A stretch of DNA of 64,000 nt from Aestuariibacter sp. A3R04 (GTDB lineage Bacteria > Pseudomonadota > Gammaproteobacteria > Enterobacterales > Alteromonadaceae): positions 862,366 to 926,365 of the forward strand of contig NZ_JAHKQR010000011.1 in assembly GCF_018860805.1 (NCBI RefSeq), in the 5' to 3' direction. Shown here piece after piece: positions 57,164 through 64,000 of the stretch (the first letter of the stretch is position 1; each line of letters starts with the position of its first letter). The notes beneath the pieces were generated by a model. It saw only the letters and a list, made by a program, of their open reading frames with translations, had not been told where the DNA came from and did no database searches. The position numbers and the translations under genes were made by a program.

Positions 57164-58249
57164 ATGAATAACGTGTTTAATTTTAGTGCAGGGCCGGCGA
57201 TGTTACCTGCTGAAGTCATGTCACAGGCGCAGGCTGAATTTATTGATTGGCAGGGATCAGGTTGTTCCGTAATGGAGGTTAGCCACCGCGGTAAAGCCTT
57301 CATTGAAGTAGCCGCTGCTGCCGAGCAGGATCTCAGGGATCTTCTGGCCATACCGGACAATTATAAGGTATTGTTTTCACACGGTGGGGGCCGGGGACAG
57401 TTTGCTGCCGTACCCTTAAATATTTCTAAATCTTCGGACACCTCGTTGCACATTGTGTCGGGATCCTGGTCCAAAGGCGCTGTTACCGAGGCATCAAAGT
57501 ATAACCAAGCAAAGGTTGTTGCCGAGGTTTCTCAGAAAGACGGGCTTAACTATATGGCGCCTCCCTCACTTGAAAATATTGATGCTTCGGCCGCATACTT
57601 ACACTTTTGCCCAAACGAAACGGTGGATGGTATTGCGTATAACTGGTTGCCGGAAAGTGGTGAAGTGCCTCTGGTGTCGGATATGTCTTCTTGCATATTG
57701 TCCGCGCCCCTTGATGTGAGCAAACACGGCATTATTTACGCCGGTGCGCAAAAAAATATCGGCCCCTCAGGGTTATCGGTTGTCATAGTCAGAGACGATT
57801 TGATCGGCAAGGCCCGTCGTGAAACGCCCTCAATTTTCGACTACGACTTAATGGCTAAAAACGATTCCATGTACAATACGCCACCAACCTTTTCCTGGTA
57901 TTTAGCAGGTTTGGTATTTAAATGGCTGAAAGCGCAAGGTGGTTTGGCTGCAATGGAAAGCCGAAATAAGGAAAAAGCCGCTATATTATATGCCGCTATT
58001 GACAGTAGTGACTTCTACAGTAATCCGGTTCATCCCGACAATCGCTCTATCATGAATGTTCCTTTCCTTTTAGCTGAAGAAAGCCTCAATGCTGTTTTTC
58101 TCGAAAAAGCGGAATCAGCTGGTTTGCGAGCACTTAAAGGTCATCGTTCAGTAGGCGGCATGCGAGCGAGTATCTACAATGCTATGCCTAAAGCGGGCGT
58201 ATTGACACTGGTAGAATTTATGCAACATTTTGAAAAGCAATACGGGTGA
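57164..58249 (+). CDS. serC: phosphoserine aminotransferase
   Basis: 361 residues, matching E. coli SerC (362). It transaminates 3-phosphohydroxypyruvate to phosphoserine, and also serves pyridoxal phosphate synthesis. The start is the ATG at 57164 ([15 protein letters not shown]); the longer frame from 57089 has no family match. The PLP lysine lies in [19 protein letters not shown] near residue 197, and [12 protein letters not shown] is the N-terminal signature. The aroA gene begins 4 bp after its stop. Confidence 0.97.
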   Translation: MNNVFNFSAGPAMLPAEVMSQAQAEFIDWQGSGCSVMEVSHRGKAFIEVAAAAEQDLRDLLAIPDNYKVLFSHGGGRGQFAAVPLNISKSSDTSLHIVSGSWSKGAVTEASKYNQAKVVAEVSQKDGLNYMAPPSLENIDASAAYLHFCPNETVDGIAYNWLPESGEVPLVSDMSSCILSAPLDVSKHGIIYAGAQKNIGPSGLSVVIVRDDLIGKARRETPSIFDYDLMAKNDSMYNTPPTFSWYLAGLVFKWLKAQGGLAAMESRNKEKAAILYAAIDSSDFYSNPVHPDNRSIMNVPFLLAEESLNAVFLEKAESAGLRALKGHRSVGGMRASIYNAMPKAGVLTLVEFMQHFEKQYG

Positions 58250-58253
58250 TAGT

Positions 58254-59534
58254 GTGGAGCAGTTAACATTACAACCTATTCGCCGTATAGACGGCGAAGT
58301 AAACGTACCTGGTTCTAAAAGTCTCTCAAACCGGGCACTGTTATTGGCGGCACTGGCAAACGGCACAACGCGCCTGACAAATTTGCTGGACAGTGAGGAT
58401 ATACATCATATGCTGGTAGCGCTGGAAAAACTTGGCGTTAAATATACCCTTAGTCGTTGTAAAACACAGTGTGATGTAAAAGGGGTGGGCGGAAAGTTTT
58501 CACTGCCAGAGCAATTGTCGTTATTTTTGGGAAACGCTGGAACCGCTATGCGTCCGCTCTGTGCAGTGTTGGCAGCCAGTGATGTAGACGTTGTGCTTAC
58601 TGGTGAACCGCGAATGGAAGAGCGCCCCATCGGCGATTTAGCCGATGCATTAAACGAAGCTGGCGCAAGTATCACTTATTTGAAAAATCCCGGCTATCCT
58701 CCGTTGCACATCATGGGAAGAGCCTTGAAAGGCGGAGAAGTATTCGTCGACGGCAGTGTTTCCAGCCAGTTTCTTACTGCACTGTTAATGGCTGCTCCCT
58801 TGTTCACCTCTGATACAACTATCAAAATAAAAGGTGATTTGGTATCAAAACCCTATATTGATATTACTTTGGACACCATGAAAAAGTTTGGTGTTCATGT
58901 CACCAATAACGGTTACAGCAGTTTTGAAGTGAGTGGAAATCAAGTATACCAAGCCCCGGGGACATTTTTAGTTGAGGGCGATGCGTCTTCAGCATCGTAT
59001 TTCCTCGCTGCAGCAGCTATTAAAGGCGGTCGGGTTAAAGTTACTGGTATAGGTAGAAAGAGTATACAGGGTGATATTCGTTTTGCCGATGTGCTTGAAA
59101 CTATGGGGGCCGGTGTTGAGTGGTTTGACGATGCTATTGTCGTTACAGGAGCTCCACTCAAAGGTATTGATATGGACATGAACCATATTCCGGATGCTGC
59201 CATGACCATTGCAACAACGGCGCTGTTTGCCGAAGGCCCTACATCAATCAGAAATATTTATAACTGGCGGGTCAAAGAAACTGACAGGCTTCACGCCATG
59301 GCCACTGAATTGAAAAAGGTGGGAGCCACCGTGGAGGAAGGTCGTGATTATATTACCGTTTGGCCTGCCGCGAAGTTAACCCACACTGCCATTGATACCT
59401 ATAACGATCACCGCGTTGCCATGTGTTTTTCTTTGGTGGCATTAAGTGACACGCCAGTGACGATTAACGACCCGGGTTGTACAGCGAAAACATTTCCTGA
59501 TTACTTCGAGCGTTTTTCTTCAATTTGTCATTAA
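58254..59534 (+). CDS. aroA: 5-enolpyruvylshikimate-3-phosphate synthase
   Basis: 426 residues. AroA transfers enolpyruvate from PEP to shikimate-3-phosphate, the sixth shikimate-pathway step and the target of glyphosate. I chose GTG at 58254, giving an N-terminus like E. coli MESLTLQPI; GGTGA lies just upstream, and a TTG frame start at 58230 overlaps serC. The glyphosate-type loop is [12 protein letters not shown] near residue 95, and N-terminal [16 protein letters not shown] is present, so it looks like the sensitive class I enzyme. It is coupled to serC. Confidence 0.97.
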   Translation: MEQLTLQPIRRIDGEVNVPGSKSLSNRALLLAALANGTTRLTNLLDSEDIHHMLVALEKLGVKYTLSRCKTQCDVKGVGGKFSLPEQLSLFLGNAGTAMRPLCAVLAASDVDVVLTGEPRMEERPIGDLADALNEAGASITYLKNPGYPPLHIMGRALKGGEVFVDGSVSSQFLTALLMAAPLFTSDTTIKIKGDLVSKPYIDITLDTMKKFGVHVTNNGYSSFEVSGNQVYQAPGTFLVEGDASSASYFLAAAAIKGGRVKVTGIGRKSIQGDIRFADVLETMGAGVEWFDDAIVVTGAPLKGIDMDMNHIPDAAMTIATTALFAEGPTSIRNIYNWRVKETDRLHAMATELKKVGATVEEGRDYITVWPAAKLTHTAIDTYNDHRVAMCFSLVALSDTPVTINDPGCTAKTFPDYFERFSSICH

Positions 59535-59582
59535 TTCGCCATTATCGGTTTGGAAAATACGTCGAAAATAGGCGAAAAACCG

Positions 59583-59605
59583 TGCCGACAATACTTTTGT
59601 CGGCA
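59583..59605 (+). terminator. hairpin after aroA
   Basis: TGCCGACAA and TTGTCGGCA form a perfect 9 bp stem with a five-base loop, about 50 bp past the aroA stop. The following sequence is only moderately T-rich (TTGCTTCTATT), so some transcription may continue into cmk. Confidence 0.5.
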
Positions 59606-59673
59606 TTGCTTCTATTGAGAAGGCGCGTATAATTGCGCGCGATTTATTAACCTTTTTTTAAAGTGGAGCCGGT

Positions 59674-60348
59674 ATGCAACTTATCCCTGTCGTCACGGTT
59701 GACGGACCTAGCGGAGCAGGCAAAGGAACTTTAAGTAGCTTACTCGCAGAGAGACTTGGCTGGCATTTTCTAGACAGTGGTGCAATTTACCGCGTGCTAG
59801 CGGTGGCAACTTTACACCACGATCTTCCTGTGGATGATGAAGGGTGTGTGGTGCCTTTAGCCACCGGTCTTGATGTAAGTTTTGAAACTGACGGTGAAAG
59901 TACACGTATTATCCTTGAAGGCGAAGACGTCACTGATGATATCAGAACTGAGCAGGTTGGAGCCGTAGCCTCACAAATTGCTGCGTTACCAAGGGTAAGA
60001 GAAGCACTGCTTAGACGCCAGCGTGCATTTCAGATGTCTCCCGGCTTAGTGGCCGACGGAAGGGATATGGGAACTGTGGTGTTTCCCGACGCTGGCGTAA
60101 AGTTGTTTTTAACTGCCAGTGCAGAAGCCCGGGCAAAGCGCAGATATGCTCAGTTGAAAGACAAGGGCATGGATGTTAATATTGCGCGCCTTTTAACCGA
60201 TATCAAAGCGAGAGACGAGCGGGATACTACTCGTGCTGTGGCGCCATTGGTACCGGCAGAAGATGCGATTGTGATTGATTCTACACACTTGGATATAAAC
60301 CAAGTGTTTGATAAAGCGATGGAAATTGTAAAGACCAAAATGGCTTAG
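59674..60348 (+). CDS. cmk: cytidylate kinase
   Basis: 224 residues. Cmk phosphorylates CMP and dCMP for nucleotide and phospholipid synthesis. The P-loop is [12 protein letters not shown] at residues 10-21, followed by [26 protein letters not shown] near residue 127, and the lid region [22 protein letters not shown] precedes the ATG. It lies upstream of rpsA in the near-universal cmk-rpsA-ihfB order. Confidence 0.97.
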   Translation: MQLIPVVTVDGPSGAGKGTLSSLLAERLGWHFLDSGAIYRVLAVATLHHDLPVDDEGCVVPLATGLDVSFETDGESTRIILEGEDVTDDIRTEQVGAVASQIAALPRVREALLRRQRAFQMSPGLVADGRDMGTVVFPDAGVKLFLTASAEARAKRRYAQLKDKGMDVNIARLLTDIKARDERDTTRAVAPLVPAEDAIVIDSTHLDINQVFDKAMEIVKTKMA

Positions 60349-60468
60349 TGCCATTGCATGACTCTTGTTTTCCATTTTGTTTGTCGACACAGGATGTGTT
60401 GATTTTTGCTAGTAACCCCACGTTATCCGGAGTGAAATGTGGTTGTCAACTTTAAATTAACTGAACTT

Positions 60469-62139
60469 ATGACTGAAAATTTTGCACAACTTTTTGAAGA
60501 AAGCCTCCAGGAATTAGAAACACGCCCTGGTTCCATTGTTAAAGGTACCGTTGTTTCTATCGACAAAGACATCGTTCTTGTTGATGCAGGCCTGAAATCA
60601 GAAAGTGCTATACCAGCTGACCAATTTAAAAACGCTGAAGGCGAGTTAGAAATCGCTGTTGGCGACCAGGTAGATGTTGCCCTTGATGCAGTAGAAGATG
60701 GTTTCGGCGAAACTATCCTTTCTCGCGAAAAAGCGAAGCGTCATGAAGCATGGGTTGAGCTGGAGAAAGCTTACGAAGATAAAGTCACTATTAAGGGCGT
60801 TATCAACGGTAAGGTTAAAGGCGGTTTCACTGTTGAAGTTAACAGTGTTCGCGCATTCCTGCCAGGTTCTTTGGTTGACGTACGTCCTGTACGTGATACT
60901 ACTCACCTGGAAGGTAAAGAGCTTGAGTTCAAAGTAATCAAGCTGGATGCCAAGCGCAACAACGTCGTTGTGTCTCGTCGCGCAGTTATTGAAGCAGAAA
61001 GCAGTGCTGAGCGCGAATCTCTGCTGGCTAACCTGGAAGAAGGCCACGAAATCAAAGGTATCGTTAAGAACCTGACTGATTACGGTGCGTTCGTAGATCT
61101 GGGTGGTGTTGACGGTTTGTTACACATCACTGATATGGCGTGGAAACGCGTTAAGCACCCTAGTGAAATTGTTAACGTCGGTGATGAAATCAACGTTAAA
61201 GTTCTCAAGTTTGACAAAGAGAAGCAACGCGTTTCACTTGGCATGAAGCAGATGGGCAACGATCCATGGCACGATATTTCGGGCCGTTACCCAGAAGGTA
61301 CTAAGATCACAGGTCAGGTGACTAATCTGACAGACTACGGCTGCTTTGTTGAAATCGAAGATGGCGTAGAGGGTCTCGTACACGTTTCTGAAATGGATTG
61401 GACGAACAAGAACATCCACCCATCGAAAGTGGTTAGCTTAGGCGATACTGTAGAAGTGATGGTTCTGGAAATTGACGAAGAACGTCGTCGTATTTCTCTG
61501 GGTCTGAAGCAGTGTATTGCTAACCCGTGGGAAACGTTTGCTGAGTCGCACGAAAAAGGTGACAAAGTATCTGGTAAGATCAAGTCAATCACTGACTTCG
61601 GTATCTTCATCGGTCTTGACGGCGGTATCGATGGACTGGTTCACTTGTCTGATATCAGCTGGAACAAAACTGGCGAAGATGCGGTTCGTGACTACAAGAA
61701 AGGCGACGAAATCTCTGCGGTTGTACTGCAAGTTGACCCAGAGCGTGAGCGCATTTCTCTTGGCGTTAAACAAATCGAAGAAGATCCTTTCAACAAGTAT
61801 CTGACAGATAATAAGAAAGGTGCTATCGTTAACGGTACAGTTACTGCTGTTGACGCGAAAGGCGTTACTGTTGATTTGGCTGAAGAAGTGGAAGGCTACA
61901 TCCGTGTTGCAGACTTGTCTCGCGACCGTGTAGAAGACGCTTCTGAAGTTGTTAGTGTTGGCGAAAGCATCGAAGCGAAATTTATGGGCGTTGACCGTAA
62001 AAACCGCACCGTTAACTTGTCTGTAAAAGCAAAAGACCAAGCTGACGAGAAAGAAGCGATCGACAAGGTTAACCAGCAGGAAGACGCTGGCTTCGCAAAT
62101 GCGATGGCAGAAGCATTTAAAGCCGCTAAAGGCGAATAA
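60469..62139 (+). CDS. rpsA: 30S ribosomal protein S1
   Basis: 556 residues, as in E. coli (557). It has six S1 domains: two that bind the ribosome (residues 20-170) and four that bind mRNA (185-550). Repeats such as [19 protein letters not shown] and [20 protein letters not shown] are clear. S1 is needed to start translation on many mRNAs. I chose the ATG at 60469 ([13 protein letters not shown]) by E. coli alignment; the frame is open from 60439. As usual for rpsA, no strong Shine-Dalgarno sequence precedes it, in line with its known autoregulated leader. Confidence 0.98.
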   Translation: MTENFAQLFEESLQELETRPGSIVKGTVVSIDKDIVLVDAGLKSESAIPADQFKNAEGELEIAVGDQVDVALDAVEDGFGETILSREKAKRHEAWVELEKAYEDKVTIKGVINGKVKGGFTVEVNSVRAFLPGSLVDVRPVRDTTHLEGKELEFKVIKLDAKRNNVVVSRRAVIEAESSAERESLLANLEEGHEIKGIVKNLTDYGAFVDLGGVDGLLHITDMAWKRVKHPSEIVNVGDEINVKVLKFDKEKQRVSLGMKQMGNDPWHDISGRYPEGTKITGQVTNLTDYGCFVEIEDGVEGLVHVSEMDWTNKNIHPSKVVSLGDTVEVMVLEIDEERRRISLGLKQCIANPWETFAESHEKGDKVSGKIKSITDFGIFIGLDGGIDGLVHLSDISWNKTGEDAVRDYKKGDEISAVVLQVDPERERISLGVKQIEEDPFNKYLTDNKKGAIVNGTVTAVDAKGVTVDLAEEVEGYIRVADLSRDRVEDASEVVSVGESIEAKFMGVDRKNRTVNLSVKAKDQADEKEAIDKVNQQEDAGFANAMAEAFKAAKGE

Positions 62140-62148
62140 TATGCTCAG

Positions 62149-62168
62149 GGGTGTGAACTTTCACACCC
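62149..62168 (+). terminator. hairpin between rpsA and ihfB
   Basis: GGGTGTGAA and TTCACACCC pair perfectly around CT directly after the rpsA stop. No T run follows. It may reduce read-through into ihfB or protect the rpsA 3' end. Confidence 0.5.
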
Positions 62169-62214
62169 TGTCCGCAGTAGCTGTTATAACATTGTTTTAC
62201 GAGAGAGGTTTTAA

Positions 62215-62502
62215 ATGACCAAGTCGGAACTAATCGAACGGCTCGCGGACCAAGCGCGACATATCCCGGCGAAAGATTTGGAGCTGGCGATAAAAGAAAT
62301 CCTCGAACAGATGGCGCAAACCCTTCAAAAAGGTGAGCGTATTGAAATTCGTGGGTTTGGTAGCTTTTCTTTACACTACCGGGCACCTCGTGTTGGGCGA
62401 AATCCCAAGACTGGTGATACTGTGAAGTTGGACGGTAAGTATGTTCCACACTTCAAACCGGGCAAAGAGTTAAGAGAACGGGTAGACAGCGCTGTTAGTT
62501 GA
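62215..62502 (+). CDS. ihfB: integration host factor subunit beta
   Basis: 95 residues. IhfB pairs with IhfA to bend DNA at specific sites in replication, transcription and recombination. It nearly matches E. coli Ihf[21 protein letters not shown] at the start, [19 protein letters not shown] in the middle, and the DNA-contacting beta-arm with [17 protein letters not shown] lies upstream of the ATG. A strong terminator follows the stop at once. Confidence 0.97.
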   Translation: MTKSELIERLADQARHIPAKDLELAIKEILEQMAQTLQKGERIEIRGFGSFSLHYRAPRVGRNPKTGDTVKLDGKYVPHFKPGKELRERVDSAVS

Positions 62503-62530
62503 AAAAAACCGCACATTGTGCGGTTTTTTT
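62503..62530 (+). terminator. intrinsic terminator of ihfB
   Basis: AAAAAACCGCAC and GTGCGGTTTTTT pair around ATT, followed by T. It begins right at the ihfB stop codon. Confidence 0.92.
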
Positions 62531-62688
62531 GTGCCTTTTTATTGTATTTCCCTGCAAAGCCAATATCCTTGCCATGCATCCGCTAGATTATTGCCGCTGA
62601 AATGTCAAATTAAACGGATTATTTGTTGACCAAGTATAATTAACGGTTATATTAGAGATTCGTTAAATAAAAATTATTACAGCTGAAT

Positions 62689-64000
62689 ATGTCAGCATCT
62701 AACGAAGAACAAATAATAAAACAATATCAGCCGCTAGTGCGTGCTCTTATTCCTTACGAACAAGAAAACCGATTATTAGAAGGTCTGAATAAGTTCACGG
62801 GGCGAGTGCCTAGTCACGTCAGAAAAATAATAAAAGACGAGGTCATTCGTCTTACGTGTTTAACTGATGCACCCGCAGATAACTCAGCATTTGCCCAGTT
62901 CCCGGTTTTTAAGTTCTCTCATTTTGGCGTTGAAATGCGCCTTGATAAGGTTGGCGCCACTATCCTACAGAAAGAATCTGAGCTTTACAGCGATCGATAC
63001 ACTGTGGGTGTATTTGAGAGTATTACCAGTTCGGCGTTTTATCAGGAACACATTCGCAAAGAAAACCACAAAAAAATTGTCGATGCCTTTACGGTTGAAA
63101 CACAATCTCTCGACGATATTCATTTTGGTGATGATATTGCAATTAGCCCAAATTTTCCCGTATCTTGCCCCGAGTTTGAAAAAGGAAAAAATTGTAGTGT
63201 GTCCTCATTGGGCTACAAAAAAATGGCCTTGGAAAGTAAACGTCCACCCAAAGTAAGCACACGGGATATATTTCAGTTTCAGTTTCCGGAAGTACCGGGC
63301 TTACCTAAGGGCATGGCTATAAACTACGTAGTTTCATCAATAAAATTCAACAAGCAAACGGAAAAGTACGAGACACATTTTAAAATACATCCTTCAACTC
63401 AGCCCAAAATAAGGCAGATCCTTAGCAAATATGTCGATATGGCTGCCTATCAGCAACCATTACAACGAGAATTAGAAGCGGAAAGGGCAATGCAAGATCT
63501 CGAAAGAGACAGGGTGTTGGAACACAGCCCATGGGTGCCGGTTTTTTTGCAAAAAGACAACGACGGATTTAAGCCTGCATCAATCCTGTTTACTAAATTG
63601 AATCAGGCCCATAGTGGCGGACTTCCTGTTATACAAACGGCTATGCGAGTGCAGATGTTTCCCCGACTCATCAGAGAACTGTGTCAGTACAAAGAAGCTT
63701 TTGTAATAACCGGTGTATTGGAAACGAAAAAAAAATCTATTCCAATCAATGCCACCTTGCGGGAAATTGAGTCACTGGATTTATTGTCGCCTCTTATTCA
63801 CTTGTTGAATAAAAACGAAAGCTTGCAATGTGTCCAATGCCGTTTAGAACCCGTGCGGCAAGATGATAAAACCAAAGCATTTGCCATTCATGATTTAATT
63901 AAACAAGATTACCCCCAACTCGATGCATATTCCCATATCATATATTGCAAGAATGTCTCTGAAACGATGCAGGGGTTAGTACTCACAGAAAAAAGACTGA
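62689..64000 (+). CDS. large PilZ-like domain protein, partial at window end
   Basis: The frame from the ATG at 62689 is open for 437 codons to the end of the window, so this is a truncated 5' part. It is soluble, with no signal peptide. The pattern is that of the long PilZ-domain proteins of Shewanella, Vibrio and Alteromonas: DRYTVGVFESI near residue 105 and a PilZ-like CSVSSLGYKKMALE near residue 172. PilZ domains bind cyclic di-GMP and usually act in motility or surface attachment. The RxxxR part of the motif is not clear, so ligand binding is unproven. It sits about 190 bp after ihfB and appears to have its own promoter in that AT-rich gap. Confidence 0.6.
   Translation, partial: MSASNEEQIIKQYQPLVRALIPYEQENRLLEGLNKFTGRVPSHVRKIIKDEVIRLTCLTDAPADNSAFAQFPVFKFSHFGVEMRLDKVGATILQKESELYSDRYTVGVFESITSSAFYQEHIRKENHKKIVDAFTVETQSLDDIHFGDDIAISPNFPVSCPEFEKGKNCSVSSLGYKKMALESKRPPKVSTRDIFQFQFPEVPGLPKGMAINYVVSSIKFNKQTEKYETHFKIHPSTQPKIRQILSKYVDMAAYQQPLQRELEAERAMQDLERDRVLEHSPWVPVFLQKDNDGFKPASILFTKLNQAHSGGLPVIQTAMRVQMFPRLIRELCQYKEAFVITGVLETKKKSIPINATLREIESLDLLSPLIHLLNKNESLQCVQCRLEPVRQDDKTKAFAIHDLIKQDYPQLDAYSHIIYCKNVSETMQGLVLTEKRL

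Noticed and set aside
61585-62040. 151-residue minus-strand frame inside rpsA
   Set aside because: Its Phe/Asn-rich composition reflects the codon bias of rpsA read backwards.

Overview
This 64 kb window is a contiguous piece of a marine gammaproteobacterial chromosome, most likely Alteromonadaceae (Alteromonas-like). The assignment rests on close similarity of GyrA, CysK, CmoA, NrdB, ribosomal protein S1 and IhfB to their E. coli counterparts, on conserved gene blocks (hda/arsC/bepA/perM/bcp/gcvR/dapA/bamC/purC; nrdAB-yfaE next to ubiG and gyrA; serC-aroA-cmk-rpsA-ihfB), on a rhombosortase, and on moderate GC content. It is almost entirely coding. I see no prophage, insertion sequence, CRISPR array, tRNA or rRNA.

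Layout. 1-6.4 kb: the C-terminal half of an RND efflux pump, a small unknown protein, an orphan response regulator with an unrecognised output region, an aromatic/aspartate aminotransferase, a decayed frameshifted gene and a trans-sulfuration-type PLP enzyme. 6.4-18.5 kb: an orphan terminator that may end a small RNA, an exported glutathione peroxidase, an S9 lipoprotein peptidase, a rhombosortase, a crotonase, gamma-glutamyltransferase, a small lipoprotein, CysK, and a divergent LacI regulator/GH28 glycosidase pair separated by a 660 bp regulatory region with palindromic sites. 18.5-24.6 kb: a cluster of RDD protein, XdhC, MocA and rhomboid protease, facing a MoeA-MATE pair; XdhC, MocA and MoeA all belong to molybdenum cofactor handling.

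24.7-29.4 kb: a four-gene operon whose products form a closed glucosylglycerate cycle: glycerate kinase, glucosyl-3-phosphoglycerate synthase, its phosphatase and a GH13 phosphorylase. This compatible-solute module is the most interesting accessory locus. 29.5-39.4 kb: cmoA-cmoB, a LuxR-type response regulator, fadE with a clear FadR operator, purM-purN with a DUF3108 gene, a DUF2066 gene and hda.

39.4-49.1 kb: the conserved envelope and amino-acid block (DUF2069, wrbA, arsC-like, TlpA-like, bepA, perM, a single-cysteine bcp, gcvR, dapA, bamC, purC) and an EamA transporter. 49.1-64 kb: yfaE-nrdB-nrdA with a pair of NrdR boxes 31 bp apart far upstream of nrdA, ubiG, gyrA, serC, aroA, cmk, rpsA, ihfB, and a large PilZ-like protein that runs off the end. 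I found no plainly undescribed system. The best leads are the glucosylglycerate operon, the LacI/GH28 locus with a GH28 lacking the usual GHG motif, the distant NrdR-controlled nrd leader, the possible sRNA near 6.7 kb, and the PilZ-like protein at the right edge.
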